Assembly: GCA_040954595.2 (NCBI GenBank)
Contig: CM082591.2
Span: forward strand, 11,904,001-11,968,000
DNA: 64,000 nucleotides
Direction of reading: 5' to 3'
DNA from: Balanoglossus misakiensis
Lineage: Eukaryota > Hemichordata
A program made the translations under genes and the position numbers. Position 1 is the stretch's first letter, and each line of letters opens with the position of its first letter. Of the stretch, positions 25,009 through 39,060 are shown one piece after another. The notes under the pieces are model-generated. The model had not been told where the DNA came from. It saw only the letters and a list, made by a program, of their open reading frames with translations, and did not search any database.

Positions 25009-28000
25009 GACTTAACTTTTGAGACACTATTTCACAACACAAATACTAGTACCTTTGTTCTCTTTATCCAGGAATGAATTTTTTTCCACCTTCTGCTCCT
25101 CTCATCTGTTGAACTTCCACTAACTGAGCCATGTATCCTTTGTCAACCACAGCCTGTTCCATACTGTACAGATCTTGTCTGCAGGCCATGTCGAGATGCT
25201 GCAGTAGTTTGCTGTGAAAAGAAACAGAAGTGTTACATGTGTATGTGTGTTACAGGGCCAGATCACGGCACATCATGACAAAATCTTTGTGAATATGGTG
25301 CTAGCATCATGTTTATAGCAGATCATGTGTATTCATACTTGTGGGCCAAATGACCTTAATATGTGGTTTGTTGTATGACTTAATTATAACACACACACCC
25401 AGTTTTTTTAATAGTCCTGCTTGAAAGATCACAGAGTGTCTTTGGCTACTGAAAAGCACCACCACAATGAGAGATAACTCACAACACCGAAGAGTAAATC
25501 TCTAAAGTTGTAATTTAAACCAAGTATGGAAATTGGGATGTACGGTAGCTTTGATGAGGAATAATTCTAGAGTTACAACATACCTCATGCTGTTGACTGG
25601 TATACCAAAGGACTGCACAAACAAGACCAACTGAGCTGGTTCCAAGTCTTCCAGGGCTGAAAAAAATGACAAATTCAGGATGAAAACAACAAAAGTTTGG
25701 TGAGAAAAGATCCCAAGTTGAATTGACACACAGATTGGCAGATATTTCCACGAAATATCACATGTAAATGGTGCAACAACAGATTAACCGATCAGGCCAT
25801 GACAAATACTGCACCTCTTCACAAAAACTGCTGGGTTGCAATTTATAGCATAAAATTACTGTAAAACAGGAAATTTTTGTGATATCACAAGAGAGCTGAC
25901 TATTCCATTGCTCACATTGTTTCTTTGCGACCATTTATTTTCACGTTTTTTGGCTCTCACGAAATTCGCAAAATTTTCCCCTTTTACAATAGTATGGTTG
26001 GATCTATACAATGTATACATTGAATGGGGATGAACACTGGACAGTGGAGCATTCTATATTAAAATTTGGGAAAACATTGAAGCCATATTAAGGTCATACT
26101 TGATTAAGCTGAAAGACGGCACAGAATAAATTTGAAATTTAATTGGCTACAAAAATTGACTTTTCTGCCATTCTGAGATCTCCATGCTGAGTTCAATTAT
26201 GTTGCTGCTTCATATAGTGGTCAGCAATAAAAACTTACTACTGTTACAGTGGTTATACATGTAACTCTTATTAAATGTTTTTTTTCTTGTTTTATCATGA
26301 AATCTGACAATATCACGAAATCTGACTGTGGGTGGCACGACAGAATAAAACTGGTTTTCGTCTCAACTTTTGTACATGTAGTGACACAATGAAAGAATGA
26401 CAGAGAAACTGCTAACAGACAGATTATTATATATTTTTTTACCTTTTCATGTCACTTTTATAAAACACTGCATGGCAACAAATGTGAACCATGAACAATT
26501 TGCAAGACAATGAACTAGAAGTTGAACGAGATTTGAAGACCTGCTCTGGAAGTAATTGATTGACACTCACCCATGAGTAAGATTCCGCATGGGGCTGTGT
26601 GGCTTTCTTCAAGTAATTGTAGAATATATGTAACATGGATGTCAGTGTACATAGTGTTGGTCTGGTCGGCACTGGTGTCTCTACACAGCATGGAGCTGAG
26701 TATGGTGGGCCTTTCTACAATCAACTGAGCTAAATCCTAGAATCAGAAAGGTAGCAGTGAAGTAAAATCAAATATGTTTGTCAAAACAACAACAACAATA
26801 ACAACACACATAATCATATTCAAATAAAAATCACTTGGTTCATGCTTAGAACTTTCTATAAACTTACTCTTTTTTTTTTTGCACATACTCCAATGAAAAT
26901 ACTGTTTGATATATAGATCACAGACTTTTGCATTTTCAACTGTTTTTGTTCTAATACTATTTGTGTGTAGCCCTCACCCAGAACCTGTATGTATGATTCA
27001 CAATCATATGTCTTTATTTGTTTCTACCAGAGGTCTCCACGACTCATACTGGAAATACACAAATCATCATCTTACCAATGCAAGGTCGGCCATTTCATGA
27101 AGCTGATTGGTCGAAGAATATTTGGAGAGGAACATGATGTACGCACTGATGGTGAGTGGCTCTGTTTCCATCTGGCAAGCCTTAGGACTAACAGCACATC
27201 GCTCACTGTGTTAAACGGCACAAAAGTTACAATTTCTGTCAAACTCTGCACCTATTCTAGTTTCCCCCCAAAAAATTCACGAAAATGGCAAGCTAGACTT
27301 CAGTGTTATATCGAAATTCTACATTAAATTAAGCACTAAGCCTCATATATTGGCAACTCATTCTCCACATGAGGCATTTTCAGATCTTTACACGATTTTC
27401 TGTGTACAAAGATCAACCTGAAGAAGTATGATACAATTTCTCACCTAGTTGAGTCTGTCCTTGGTTTGAGTAACCAATCGATACATTTATGCAAAGTCTG
27501 CCAATTACTCTGGTGGCTCAACAGTGCCAGCAAATAAGCACTGCACGAACTTTGAACTTTGCCCTCTGTTCTGGGTTTGTGCGTCTTGACAAAGAGTAAC
27601 TGGTGTTGCAGTTGAGGGCAACTTTGCACAATCTCGGGGTCCAGGAGATCCAGCCAATCAATAAGCAGCCCTGCCGTTGACCAGCCTAATTCGCATCTGT
27701 GTGTAATTAAAGAGAAATATACAGTCAGTGGAGTAAAGGGTATAACACAATCATACTGATGGAATTCTCACTACCTGAAATAGGTTTTTGCTACCTAGGT
27801 GAGTGATGAATAAAGGTCTAATGTCCTCTCTGATATAACATACTAGTGTATGGTAAATGTCTTTCAGAGATCTACACATTAAAGGGACAAACTCTCTACA
27901 GTTAATTCATTTTGGGGAGATTTTTACTCTCATATCCTACAAACGGGATGGAAGTTGTGTGTGGTCGAACATTGATTCACTATATATCCACATGTAGAAT

Positions 28001-31000
28001 AACATAAATGGTGTCTTGTATCAAACATAATGTATGGAAAAAGGGCAGCGAGAGAGAGACTTTGTCCCTTTAAATATCATAGCTGGCATACAGTTATAAA
28101 TATGCATTTTTTGATTTATGTCTTGCAAGTACAAAACTGTTCTTTATTAAAAAGAAATACAGACAAGGTGATCCCAGGAACATAAAACCCAAAACTCAAA
28201 GCTACCAGACAGATGAGTCTTGAGATAAACTTGGACTTACTTGTCAATCAATCTGGACTGCTCTTGTAACAACAACTCACTCAATGCTTCACTGGTGCTG
28301 GATGATTTTGTTGGCACTTGCATAGCAACAGATAAGGCTTTATTCAGAAACTCTTCTAGTTGGCTGGAATTGGCGCCTGTCAGCTGGTGATACACTGCAT
28401 ATGGTGCAAAGTCAAACAAAATTCACCCAATCATAAAATGTATCATTAACATGATCATACCATAAAAAATGTGAATGAATTACAATTATAGCGTGCGCAT
28501 ATTGAATAACACGAAATCACACCAAATAACGCGAGACTTAGAAATAACATTACATGTGTATGGTGCCACTTAAACGACACCATTTATTCTTTTTGAGCCT
28601 AAATCATGTTTAACCACAACTAGACAACCACAATGACCTTGTGAGAATGAAACCCACCAATAAATACATGTAGATAATCTGAAGCTATCACAGAAACAGA
28701 ATGTCTTTGACAAAGTATTGCAAAGCCTTCAGTTGACCGCGAAAAAGTTGACGAAGCATGCATGTGGAAAGTGGAGTGTTGACAACAATGTGAATATATG
28801 CACGATAGCTTGCTGCGCTCGCACTCAGGTCAAACCTGTTACATATTACCAAAAATGTGGATCTATATAATTAACATTGGGTCCGTTCCTTCTTATCCCA
28901 CTCGTGCTTCTGTTTGTTTGGTGAGAATATCTAATAGGTTAGCCCCTTTCACTCCCAGTTCCTTCTTTAGAGGTCCAACCTTACCATAGAAAACGATGGG
29001 TTTGGACTGGAACATGGCGGTGAAAGGGTTCAGGTGCTTGAGGGAGTGTTAAAAATGCAGACTTTACCTTTCTATAACATGTCTCTATCTACAGCCATCC
29101 GTCCCTCAGTGACGGCTTCAATGATTTCACTCACTTCATCCAAGTTGCCACCACTGGCTTTGATGGGACTTTTCTCACTGCTCAGGGATTTCGCTGGAAG
29201 GAAGGACGTAAGACTGGAATTAAGGCATACGTCCCTACATAAAGGGAGGACATTTGGACATGATACCACAAATGGTTAATGGAGTTTCTGGGAAGGTTTT
29301 CAAATTCCAGGAATTTCCAGGAGTGTACGAATCCAGTTAAGAATTCTTTATGTCATGTGATCTGGCCATGTGACCTGCAGCATTGTCATTTCCAGGTGAC
29401 AGCAAACAACATAGTGGCATCCAGTAAAAGTTTTCCACGTATGTAAGTACTTAAGAACCGCCAGACATGTAACATGTATCAGGTATAGTACCTCATCAGC
29501 CTCATGGCATTTTGTCTGCACAGTCTTTGTCTGCACCACGTTGCTGAAGTTGCATGTCATCTGGAAAATTGAATGCCAACGTATTTGCGCTTGAGCGCGT
29601 CTGGCGTCTTTTGATATCAAAGAATAAATGCATTGTACAAACTTGAAACTATGTAGAATTTTTCTATTTATCCTGTGTGATATAGTGAAAACGCTCAAGT
29701 TACAGTTTGTGTATGGTTTTGAGAATTATTTCACTGCTTGAGGTAAGTGAAATAAACAGCTCACCTTGTTGTCTGTTGACTTTTTCATACTGGTTGAGAA
29801 GTTTTGTAAACACACTGTTTTCAGACTTTGATGAACTCAAAATTGCAGACACTAGCTGGACAAATCTCATCATATCTTCCTTCTTTTCAAGATGTTTCTA
29901 AATGATATAAAGGAGTGAGAGTGAGAATTGTGCATGATTATGTCAGTTTTGAACTTTCATGTCTGTTTTGGACTGAGAGCTGTTGAATGAGAGAGAGAGA
30001 GGGAGAGAGAGATCACGCTCGAACAATCAGGGGGTCACGCAGACGTAATCTTTTCATTGGCGTGATACTGATATCACCACGTAACTTGCAATTCCCAAGA
30101 GTGCGACTGTACGTACGTAAACTGTATCAAATTCAACTCATTCACGTCATATGAGAGGAGGTATACCGTGCGAATGCGAGCGCTGGGGGAACCGGGTACC
30201 GCCTACTTGAAATGGACCTCTTCCCTTAGTGAAGTCAAATAATCATAATTATCTATCATGTAAGAAGTCAAAAATGTAAGAGAATGTTTTAATAAATATG
30301 TCAACTTATTATTTATATTCCCCTGTAAATGTCTCATAATTTGAGGAATAATATTTTGGAAGCTGAACGGAAGTTGCAACTCAAATCAAATTTCAACTTC
30401 TCCAATATAGGGAATAACACTATAAGCCTACTGACTTGAGAAACTCAAATTGAATTTCAAACTCTCGAACAAACGAAAATATGTTTGAATGTAAGTAATC
30501 TTACTATAAAATTAACATGCAATTACCTGTCGTTGGTGAAGCAAACTGAACAATGGACATGACAAATGATGTTTTCTGTGTAGATTATAAATAAACTGAC
30601 TCTCATCACTTGATGTTAGGATTTCTTGCATTGCCAGAATGATGTGATCACCAGAATTCTCTGATGAATCAAACAATTTCAGCCTGGAGATTTCCCTGGA
30701 CAGTGTCTGTGTGAGAAATGATGGCAAAATATTAATATCATTTATTAGGAAACCTGGCCAGTCACTGAGAAATCTGTCGGCCTTTACAAAGTATAGTTCA
30801 TAATCTTCTCATAAAATGATAAAGTTGCCGCAAAGGTATACAGTCACCTATAATTTACATACGCCCATATATGGCTGAAATGGCGTATTTGAGCGTTCTA
30901 AAGGACATATGGCGGCGCTCTTTTTTTCGCGTGTGCCACCCACTGAAAATATGTGATTGGCTAGATCTCAAGTTTACCATGGTAACTGTAGTTAAATTAC

Positions 31001-31970
31001 CATAGGTGACAATATACCTTAACATATCATATTTCTTCTGGGAAGTGTAATTGTTTTAAGATCAAATATTACATGTACATACCAATTGTATGCCTCTCAG
31101 ATATTGTCTTTCCGTTGATGCACTCACTTTGTGCTCACCAATACTGAATAGCTGTAAATATAATCAAAGGAGAAGAAATCACTCACTCATTAGCAATGAT
31201 ACTGCAAAAGTGGAAGTGACTGATTTTGAGTCTGAAGTTGGAAAAGAGTCCCAGTACAGTGTAGAGAGGTTTCCAGATTAGGTAGATTTTGCTGTCCAAC
31301 CATTTTCACACAACGGCCATAAAACTTAAAGAAGAACTATTAAATTACCCAACCTGATAAGTTTTGTGGTGTTTGGAAAGTCGTCCATGTCTGATGACAC
31401 AAGATCAGCTTTTGATTGTAACATGAGACATGATCAGTTGTGTTTTGGTTCAAAAGAACATGACCTGGTTTAAGAAGCCTTGCAACTTCAGGTGACTACA
31501 GAAGGAGCTATACTGTGCCCATTGGCCTTGATTTGACTGAGAAACCATGATTTACTGAAAAGCCACTTGGAAAAGGGTCCACTTTATTTCTAAACCAAAC
31601 TTACCTTCAGGAAGATCATCTTGGCTGACTCTTGACTATCTACAGTGACTTTTCTTGCATCCATCTTGGCTGCAACATCTTTCTTTTCATCCACCTGCAT
31701 TGCCTCACTTTTCTCCTCTTTCTTTTCCTCATCTGCAAATAAAAATTGTGTTATGTCCAGGAAATATTATTTACTTTCTGAGAAGAAACTGGAATATCTA
31801 GCTTTGCAAATCAGTTAGTGAAATAAGAGAACGCAAACAATTAATTGTCATGAAATAGTCACCTCTGTTAATATCGCGAAAAATTTCCCATCACAAAAAT
31901 TACCAAGATTACAGTAACCTAAAAATATAAAATCCTAATAATGTCCAAAGTTGAAGAATTCTATATGTAT
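25009..31970 (-). pseudogene. INTS1: Unit A5: INTS1 exon block, long form
   Basis: Exons: Q1 27076-27171, Q2 26571-26736, Q5 25584-25656, Q6 25053-25211, Q7 31605-31732, Q8 30527-30773, Q9 29765-29897, Q10 29068-29193, Q11 28241-28394 and Q12 27445-27696. It is 6962 bp and nearly identical to A1, sharing private variants such as AAATTTTCCCC near 25974 and GATCACGCTCG near 30011. The amplification junction is at 27182/27183. Lesions are the same as in A1, with TAG at 29072-29074. Confidence 0.87.
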
Positions 31971-34900
31971 GACTTAACTTTTGAGACACTATTTCACAAC
32001 ACAAATACTAGTACCTTTGTTCTCTTTATCCAGGAATGAATTTTTTTCCACCTTCTGCTCCTCTCATCTGTTAAACTTCGACTAACTGAGCCATGTATCC
32101 TTTGTCAACCACAGCCTGTTCCATACTGTACAGATCTTGTCTGCAGGCCATGTCGAGATGCTGCAGTAGTTTGCTGTGAAAAGAAACAGAAGTGTTACAT
32201 GTGTATGTGTGTTACAGGGCCAGATCACGGCACATCATGACAAAATCTTTGTGAATATGGTGCTAGCATCATGTTTATAGCAGATCATGTGTATTCATAC
32301 TTGTGGGCCAAATGACCTTAATATGTGGTTTGTTGTATGACTTAATTATAACACACACACCCAGTTTTTTTAATAGTCCTGCTTGAAAGATCACAGAGTG
32401 TCTTTGGCTACTGAAAAGCACCACCACAATGAGAGATAACTCACAACACCGAAGAGTAAATCTCTAAAGTTGTAATTTAAACCAAGTATGGAAATTGGGA
32501 TGTACGGTAGCTTTGATGAGGAATAATTCTAGAGTTACAACATACCTCATGCTGTTGACTGGTATACCAAAGGACTGCACAAACAAGACCAACTGAGCTG
32601 GTTCCAAGTCTTCCAAGGCTTAAAAAAATGACAAATTCAGGATGAAAACAACAAAAGTTTGGTGAGAAAAGATCCCAAGTTGAATTGACACACAGATTGG
32701 CAGATATTTCCACGAAATATCACATGTAAATGGTGCAACAACAGATTAACCGATCAGGCCATGACAAATACTGCACCTCTTCACAAAAACTGCTGGGTTG
32801 CAATTTATAGCATAAAATTACTGTAAAACAGGAAATTTTTGTGATATCACAAGAGAGCTGACTATTCCATTGCTCACATTGTTTCTTTGCGGCCATATAT
32901 TTTCACGTTTTTTTGCTCTCACGAAATTCGCAAAAATTTCCCCTTTTACAATAGTATGGTTGGATCTATACAATGTATACATTGAATGGGGATGAACACT
33001 GGACAGTGGAGCATTCTATATTAAAATTTGGGAAAACATTGAAGCCATATTAAGGTCATACTTGATTAAGCTGAAAGTCGGCACAGAATAAATTTGAAAT
33101 TCAATTGGCTACAAAAATTGACTTTTCTGCCATTCTGAGATCTCCATGCTGAGCTCAATTATGTTGCTGCTTCATATAGTGGTCAGCAATAAAAACTTAC
33201 TACTGTTACAGTGGTTATACATGTAACTCTTATTAAATGTTTTTTTTTCTTGTTTTATCATGAAATCTGACAATATCACGAAATCTGACTGTGGGTGGCA
33301 CGACAGAATAAAACTGGTTTTCGTCTCAACTTTTGTACATGTAGTGACACAATGAAAGAATGACAGAGAAACTGCTAACAGACAGATTATTATATATTTT
33401 TTTACCTTTTCATGTCACTTTTATAAAACACTGCATGGCAACAAATGTGAACCATGAACAATTTGCAAGACAATGAACTAGAAGTTGAACGAGATTTGAA
33501 GACCTGCTCTGGAAGTAATTGATTGACACTCACCCATGAGTAAGATTCCGCATGGGGCTGTGTGGCTTTCTTCAAGTAATTGTAGAATATATGTAACATG
33601 GATGTCAGTGTACATAGTGTTGGTCTGGTCGGCACTGGTGTCTCTACACAGCATGGAGCTGAGTATGGTGGGCCTTTCTACAATCAACTGAGCTAAATGT
33701 GACAATGTGTAATTAAAGAGAAATATACAGTCAGTGGAGTAAAGGGTATAACACAATCATACTGATGGAATTCTCACTACCTGAAATAGGTTTTTGCTAC
33801 CTAGGTGAGTGATGAATAAAGGTCTAATGTCCTCTCTGATATAACATACCAGTGTATGGTAAATGTCTTTCAGAGATCTACACATTAAAGGGACAAACTC
33901 TCTACAGTTAATTCATTTTGGGGAGATTTTTACTCTCATATCCTACAAACGGGATGGAAGTTGTGTGTGGTCGAACATTGATTCACTATATATCCACATG
34001 TAGAATAACATAAATGGTGTCTTGTATCAAACATAATGTATGGAAAAAGGGCAGCGAGAGAGAGACTTTGTCCCTTTAAATATCATAGCTGGCATACAGT
34101 TATAAATATGCATTTTTTTATTTATGTCTTGCAAGTACAAAACTGTTCTTTATTAAAAAGAAATACAGACAAGGTGATCCCAGGAACATAAAACCCAAAA
34201 CTCAAAGCTACCAGACAGATGAGTCTTGAGATAAACTTGGACTTACTTGTCAATCAATCTGGACTGCTCTTGTAACAACAACTCACTCAATGCTTCACTG
34301 GTGCTGGATGATTTTGTTGGCACTTGCATAGCAACAGATAAGGCTTTATTCAGAAACTCTTCTAGTTGGCTGGAATTGGCGCCTGTCAGCTGGTGATACA
34401 CTGCATATGGTGCAAAGTCAAACAAAATTCACCCAATCATAAAATGTATCATTAACATGATCATACCATAAAAAATGTGAATGAATTACAATTATAGCGT
34501 GCGCATATTGAATCATACGAAATCACACCAAATAACGCGAGACTTAGAAATAACATTACATGTGTATGGTGCCACTTAAACGACACCATTTATTCTTTTT
34601 GAGCCTAAATCATGTTTAACCACAACTAGACAACCACAATGACCTTGTGAGAATGAAACCCACCAATAAATACATGTAGATAATCTGAAGCTATCACAGA
34701 AACAGAATGTCTTTGACAAAGTATTGCAAAGCCTTCAGTTGACCGCGAAAAAGTTGACGAAGCATGCATGTGGAAAGTGGAGTGTTGACAACAATGTGAA
34801 TATATGCACGATAGCTTGCTGCGCTCGCACTCAGGTCAAACCTGTTACATATTACCAAAAATGTGGATCTATATAATTAACATTGGGTCCGTTCCTTCTT

Positions 34901-35903
34901 ATCCCACTCGTGTTTCTGTTTGTTTGGTGAGAATATCTAATAGGTTAGCCCCTTTCACTCCCAGTTCCTTCTTTAGAGGTCCAACCTTACCATAGAAAAC
35001 GATGGGTTTGGACTGGAACATGGCGGTGAAAGGGTTCAGGTGCTTGAGGGAGTGTTAAAAATGCAGACTTTACCTTTCTATAACATGTCTCTATCTACAG
35101 CCATCCGTCCCTCAGTGACGGCTTCAATGATTTCACTCACTTCATCCAAGTTGCCACCACTGGCTTTGATGGGACTTTTCTCACTGCTCAGGGATTTTGC
35201 TGGAAGGAAGGACGTAAGACTGGAATTAAGGCATACGTCCCTACATAAAGGGAGGACATTTGGACATGATACCACAAATGGTTAATGGAGTTTCTGGGAA
35301 GGTTTTCAAATTCCAGGAATTTCCAGGAGTGTACGAATCCAGTTAAGAATTCTTTATGTCATGTGATCTGGCCATGTGACCTGCAGCATTGTCATTTCCA
35401 AGTGACGGCAAACAACATAGTGGCATCCAGTAAAAGTTTTCTACGTATGTAAGTACTTGAGAACCGCCAGACATGTAACATGTATCAGGTATAGTACCTC
35501 ATCAGCCTCATGGCATTTTGTCTGCACAGTCTTTGTCTGCACCACGTTGCTGAAGTTGCCTGTCATCTGGAAAATTGAATGCCAACGTATTTGCGCTTGA
35601 GCGCGTCTGGCGTCTTTTGATATCAAAGAATAAATGCATTGTACAAACTTGAAACTATGTAGAATTTTTCTATTTATCCTGTGTGATATAGTGAAAACGC
35701 TCAAGTTACAGTTTGTGTATAGTTTTGAGAATTATTTCACTGCTTGAGGTAAGTGAAATAAACAGCTCACCTTGTTGTCTGTTGACTTTTTCATACTAGT
35801 TGAGAAGTTTTGTAAACACACTGTTTTCAGACTTTGATGAACTCAAAATTGCAAACTCTAGCTGGACAAATCTCATCATATCTTCCTTCTTTTCAAGATG
35901 TTT

Positions 35904-36243
35904 CTAAATGATATAAAGAAGAACATTCAAAGATTTAAAGAAGAATTGCAAAGTAACTGAACACCCACTAATTTGACTTGGAAATGCAAAATGTAGACAG
36001 TAATGTACCACCAAAGTCTTAGGGAAGAAGTCCATTTCAAGTAGGCGGTAAGGCACGCGGTTCCCCCCCCCCCCTAGTACACTGGCGGTACAGGCGGGAA
36101 AGCGATTAGCAGCGTTTAATGAACTTGCATGCATAATGTATCCCGCCCGGATACCGCGCTGATTAGCACCTCGTTAGTGTACTGTTGTGTTGTAGGCGTC
36201 TGATTTTGCTGACAGTCTTCAGCGTGTACTCATATGGGTGAAA
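35904..36243. other. 325-bp block kept only in unit A6
   Basis: Between ATATAAAG (ends 35918) and GGAGAGTGAG (from 36244) unit A6 has about 325 bp not found in A1-A5. The block includes the left end of the MITE at 36022, a run of 14 C near 36062-36076 and about 100 bp of left flank. Because A1-A5 keep the right half of the MITE, the simplest reading is a deletion in the ancestor of A1-A5, not an insertion in A6. Confidence 0.75.
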
Positions 36244-36553
36244 GGAGAGTGAGAATTGTGCATGATTATGTCAGTTTTGAACTTTCATGTCTGTTTTGGA
36301 CTGAGAGCTGTTGAATGAGAGAGAGAGAGGGAGAGAGAGATCGCGCTCGCACAATCAGGGGGTCACGCAGACGTAATCTTTTCATTGGCGTGATACTGAT
36401 ATCACCACGTAACTTGCAATTCCCAAGAGTGCGACTGTACGTACGTAAACTGTATCAAATTCAACTCATTCACGTCATATGAGAGGAGGTATACCGTGCG
36501 AATGCGAGCGCTGGGGGAACCGGGTACCGCCTACTTGAAATGGACCTCTTCCC
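36022..36553. mobile_element. Harbinger-like MITE, TTA target duplication
   Basis: The left end GGGAAGAAGTCCATTTCAAG and the inverted right end, whose complement reads GGGAAGAGGTCCATTTCAAG, form inverted repeats of about 29 bp with one mismatch. TTA flanks both sides (36019-36021 and 36554-36556). A 3-bp TTA duplication with GG-starting ends is the known signature of PIF/Harbinger elements. The element is 532 bp and has no coding potential. It lies in the intron between Q9 and Q8. In A1-A5 only the right part survives (for example its right end at 5188-5216). Confidence 0.8.
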
Positions 36554-38451
36554 TTAGTGAAGTCAAATAATCATAATTATCTATCATGTAAGAAGTCAAA
36601 AATGTAAGAGAATGTTTTAATAAATATGTCAACTTATTATTTATATTCCCCTGTATATATTCCCCTGTAAATGTCTCATAATTTGAGGAATAATATTTTG
36701 GAAGCTGAACGGAAGTTGCAACTCAAATCAAATTTCAACTTCTCCAATATATGGAATAACACTATAAGCCTACTGACTTGAGAAACTCAAATTGAATTTC
36801 AAATTCTCGAACAAACGAAAATATGTTGAATGTAAGTAATCTTACTATAAAATTGACATGCAATTACCTGTCGTTGGTGAAGCAAACTGAACAATGGACA
36901 TGACAAATGATGTTTTCTGTAGAGATTATAAATAATCTGACTCTCATCACTTGATGTTAGGATTTCTTGCATTGCCAGAATGATGTGATCACCAGAATTC
37001 TCTGATGAATCAAACAATTTCAGCCTGGACATTTCCCTGGACAGTGTCTGTGTGAGAAATGATGGCAAAATATTAATATCATTTGTTAGGAAACCTGGCC
37101 AGTCACTGAGAAATCTGTCGGCCTTTACAAAGTATAGTTCATAATCTTCTCATAAAATGATAAAGTTGCCGCAAAGGTATACAGTCACCCACAATTTACA
37201 TACGCCCATATATGGCTGAAATGGCGTATTTGAGCGTTCTAAAGAACATATGGCGGCGCTCTTTTTTTCGCGTGTGCCACCCACTGAAAATCTGTGATTG
37301 GCTAGATCTCAAGTTTACCATGGTAACTGTAGTTAAATTTCCATAGGTGACAATATACCTTAACATATCATATTTCTTCTGGGAAGTGTAATTGTTTTAA
37401 GATCAAATATTACATGTACATACCAATTGTATGCCTCTCAGATATTGTCTTTCCGTTGATGCACTCACTTTGTGCTCACCAATACTGAATAGCTGTAAAT
37501 ATAATCAAAGGAGAAGAAATCACTCACTCATTAGCAATGATACTGCAAAAGTGGAAGTGACTGATTTTGAGTCTGAAGTTGGAAAAGAGTCCCAGTACAG
37601 TGTAGAGAGGTTTCCAGATTAGGTAGATTTTGCTGTCCAACCATTTTCACACAACGGCCATAAAACTTATGTTAAGAAGAACTATTAAATTACCCAGCCT
37701 GATAAGTTTTGTGGTGTTTGGAAAGTCGTCCATGTCTGATGACACAAGATCAGCTTTTGATTGTAACATGAGACATGATCAGTTGTGTTTTGGTTCAAAA
37801 GAACATGACCTGGTTTAAGAAGCCTTGCAACTTCAGGTGACTACAGAAGGAGCTATACTGTGCCCATTGGCCTTGATTTGACTGAGAAACCATGATTTAC
37901 TGAAAAGCCACTTGGAAAAGGGTCCACTTTATTTCTAAACCAAACTTACCTTCAGTAAGATCATCTTGGCTGACTCTTGACTATCTACAGTGACTTTTCT
38001 TGCATCCATCTTGGCTGCAACATCTTTCTTTTCATCCATCTGCATTGCCTCACTTTTCTCCTCTTTCTTTTCCTCATCTGCAAATAAAAATTGTGTTATG
38101 TCCAGGAAATATTATTTACTTTCTGAGAAGAAACTGGAATATCTAGCTTTGCAAATCAGTTAGTGAAATAAGAGAACGCAAACAATTAATTGTCATGAAA
38201 TAGTCACCTCTGTTAATATCGCGAAAAATTTCCCATCACAAAAATTACCAAGATTACAGTAACCTCACATTGTTTCTTTGCGACCATTTATTTTCACGTT
38301 TTTTGGCTCTCATGAAATTCGCAAAAATTTCCCCTTTTACAGTTGCACTGCATCAGTGGGGCATTATATTTGACTCTGAGAGGGTGCAATACTGTCAATC
38401 TATAAATCTAAATCACAAAGTAACTGACACCTTATTGTTATAGCAACCTAC

Positions 38452-38610
38452 CAGCATCCACAAGTCAGGGAACATTGGAGCGGATCATTCTCAGCCTCAA
38501 CCAATCAGGCAAGAGGAGAGCTTCTTCTGACGTGTCCACCAGAAATGCTGAAGGACGCGGTGAGTTGTCTAGAAACCAGGCACTCAGCAAATAATCAAAG
38601 GAACTATCTC
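38452..38610 (-). pseudogene. INTS1: INTS1 exon Q4 with in-frame TGA
   Basis: The minus strand reads DSSFDYLLSAWFLDNSPRPS, AFLVDTSEEALLLPDWLRLR, MIRSNVP, then TGA at 38465-38467, then LVDA into Q5. INTS1 has the near-identical PTAFLVDTSEEALLLPDWLK and then SEVLRLVDAALQDLEP. The stop sits where arginine is expected, so CGA to TGA is likely. Length is 159 bp, acceptor TTTTGCAG, donor GTAGGT, and phases fit Q3 and Q5. This is the only copy in the window. Confidence 0.92.
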
Positions 38611-38680
38611 CTGCAAAATAAAGAGAGCGTCAAATTAAAGGTTGACGATTGTCTTATGCGCATGTGCAAAATTTCATGTG

Positions 38681-38765
38681 CACAAACATGTCCAATCCAA
38701 ATGTTCTGCAAATTTTATGTTTGACGCATTAAAATAGAGCACTGCCTTCGCTTCTTTCCATATTT
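38681..38765. repeat. Dispersed repeat, inverted copy in unit A7
   Basis: CAATCCAAATGTTCTGCAAA and CACTGCCTTCGCTTCTTTCC are reverse complements of blocks in the B-unit dispersed repeat. The copy lies in the intron between Q3 and Q4. Confidence 0.65.
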
Positions 38766-39060
38766 CACGACCATACAACTCATCCATTTGTAGAAATTCA
38801 GTGAATGTTGGAATTTACACAACTTGGTTTGTTCTGGCTATTATTATTAGTACATGTAGTAAATATCTGTAAACATGGAAACCCATGTACTGGTAATTCA
38901 ATATGATACATAACAACGATAGTGCACCCATAAATTGTTCATTGTGTGACAGCTGGAAGAAAAGTCAACAAACTGTCAATTCTAATGAAATACAATCAAG
39001 TCGCAGCTCAAAGTAGCAGCAACGAACCATTTAAGGCTTAAAAACCATTTGCATACATAC

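Larger units (their letters stand above)
31971..38265 (-). pseudogene. INTS1: Unit A6: edge INTS1 unit with intact MITE
   Basis: Exons: Q2 remnant 33534-33698, Q5 32546-32618, Q6 32015-32173, Q7 37950-38077, Q8 36868-37114, Q9 35771-35903, Q10 35074-35199 and Q11 34247-34400. It is the most divergent unit, with many private base changes above about 35.4 kb. It has a 325-bp segment (about 35919-36243) that is missing from A1-A5 and contains the left half of a MITE. At 38265/38266 the sequence jumps past Q6 and Q5 into the middle of the next unit, a deletion of about 953 bp with CT microhomology. Confidence 0.85.
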
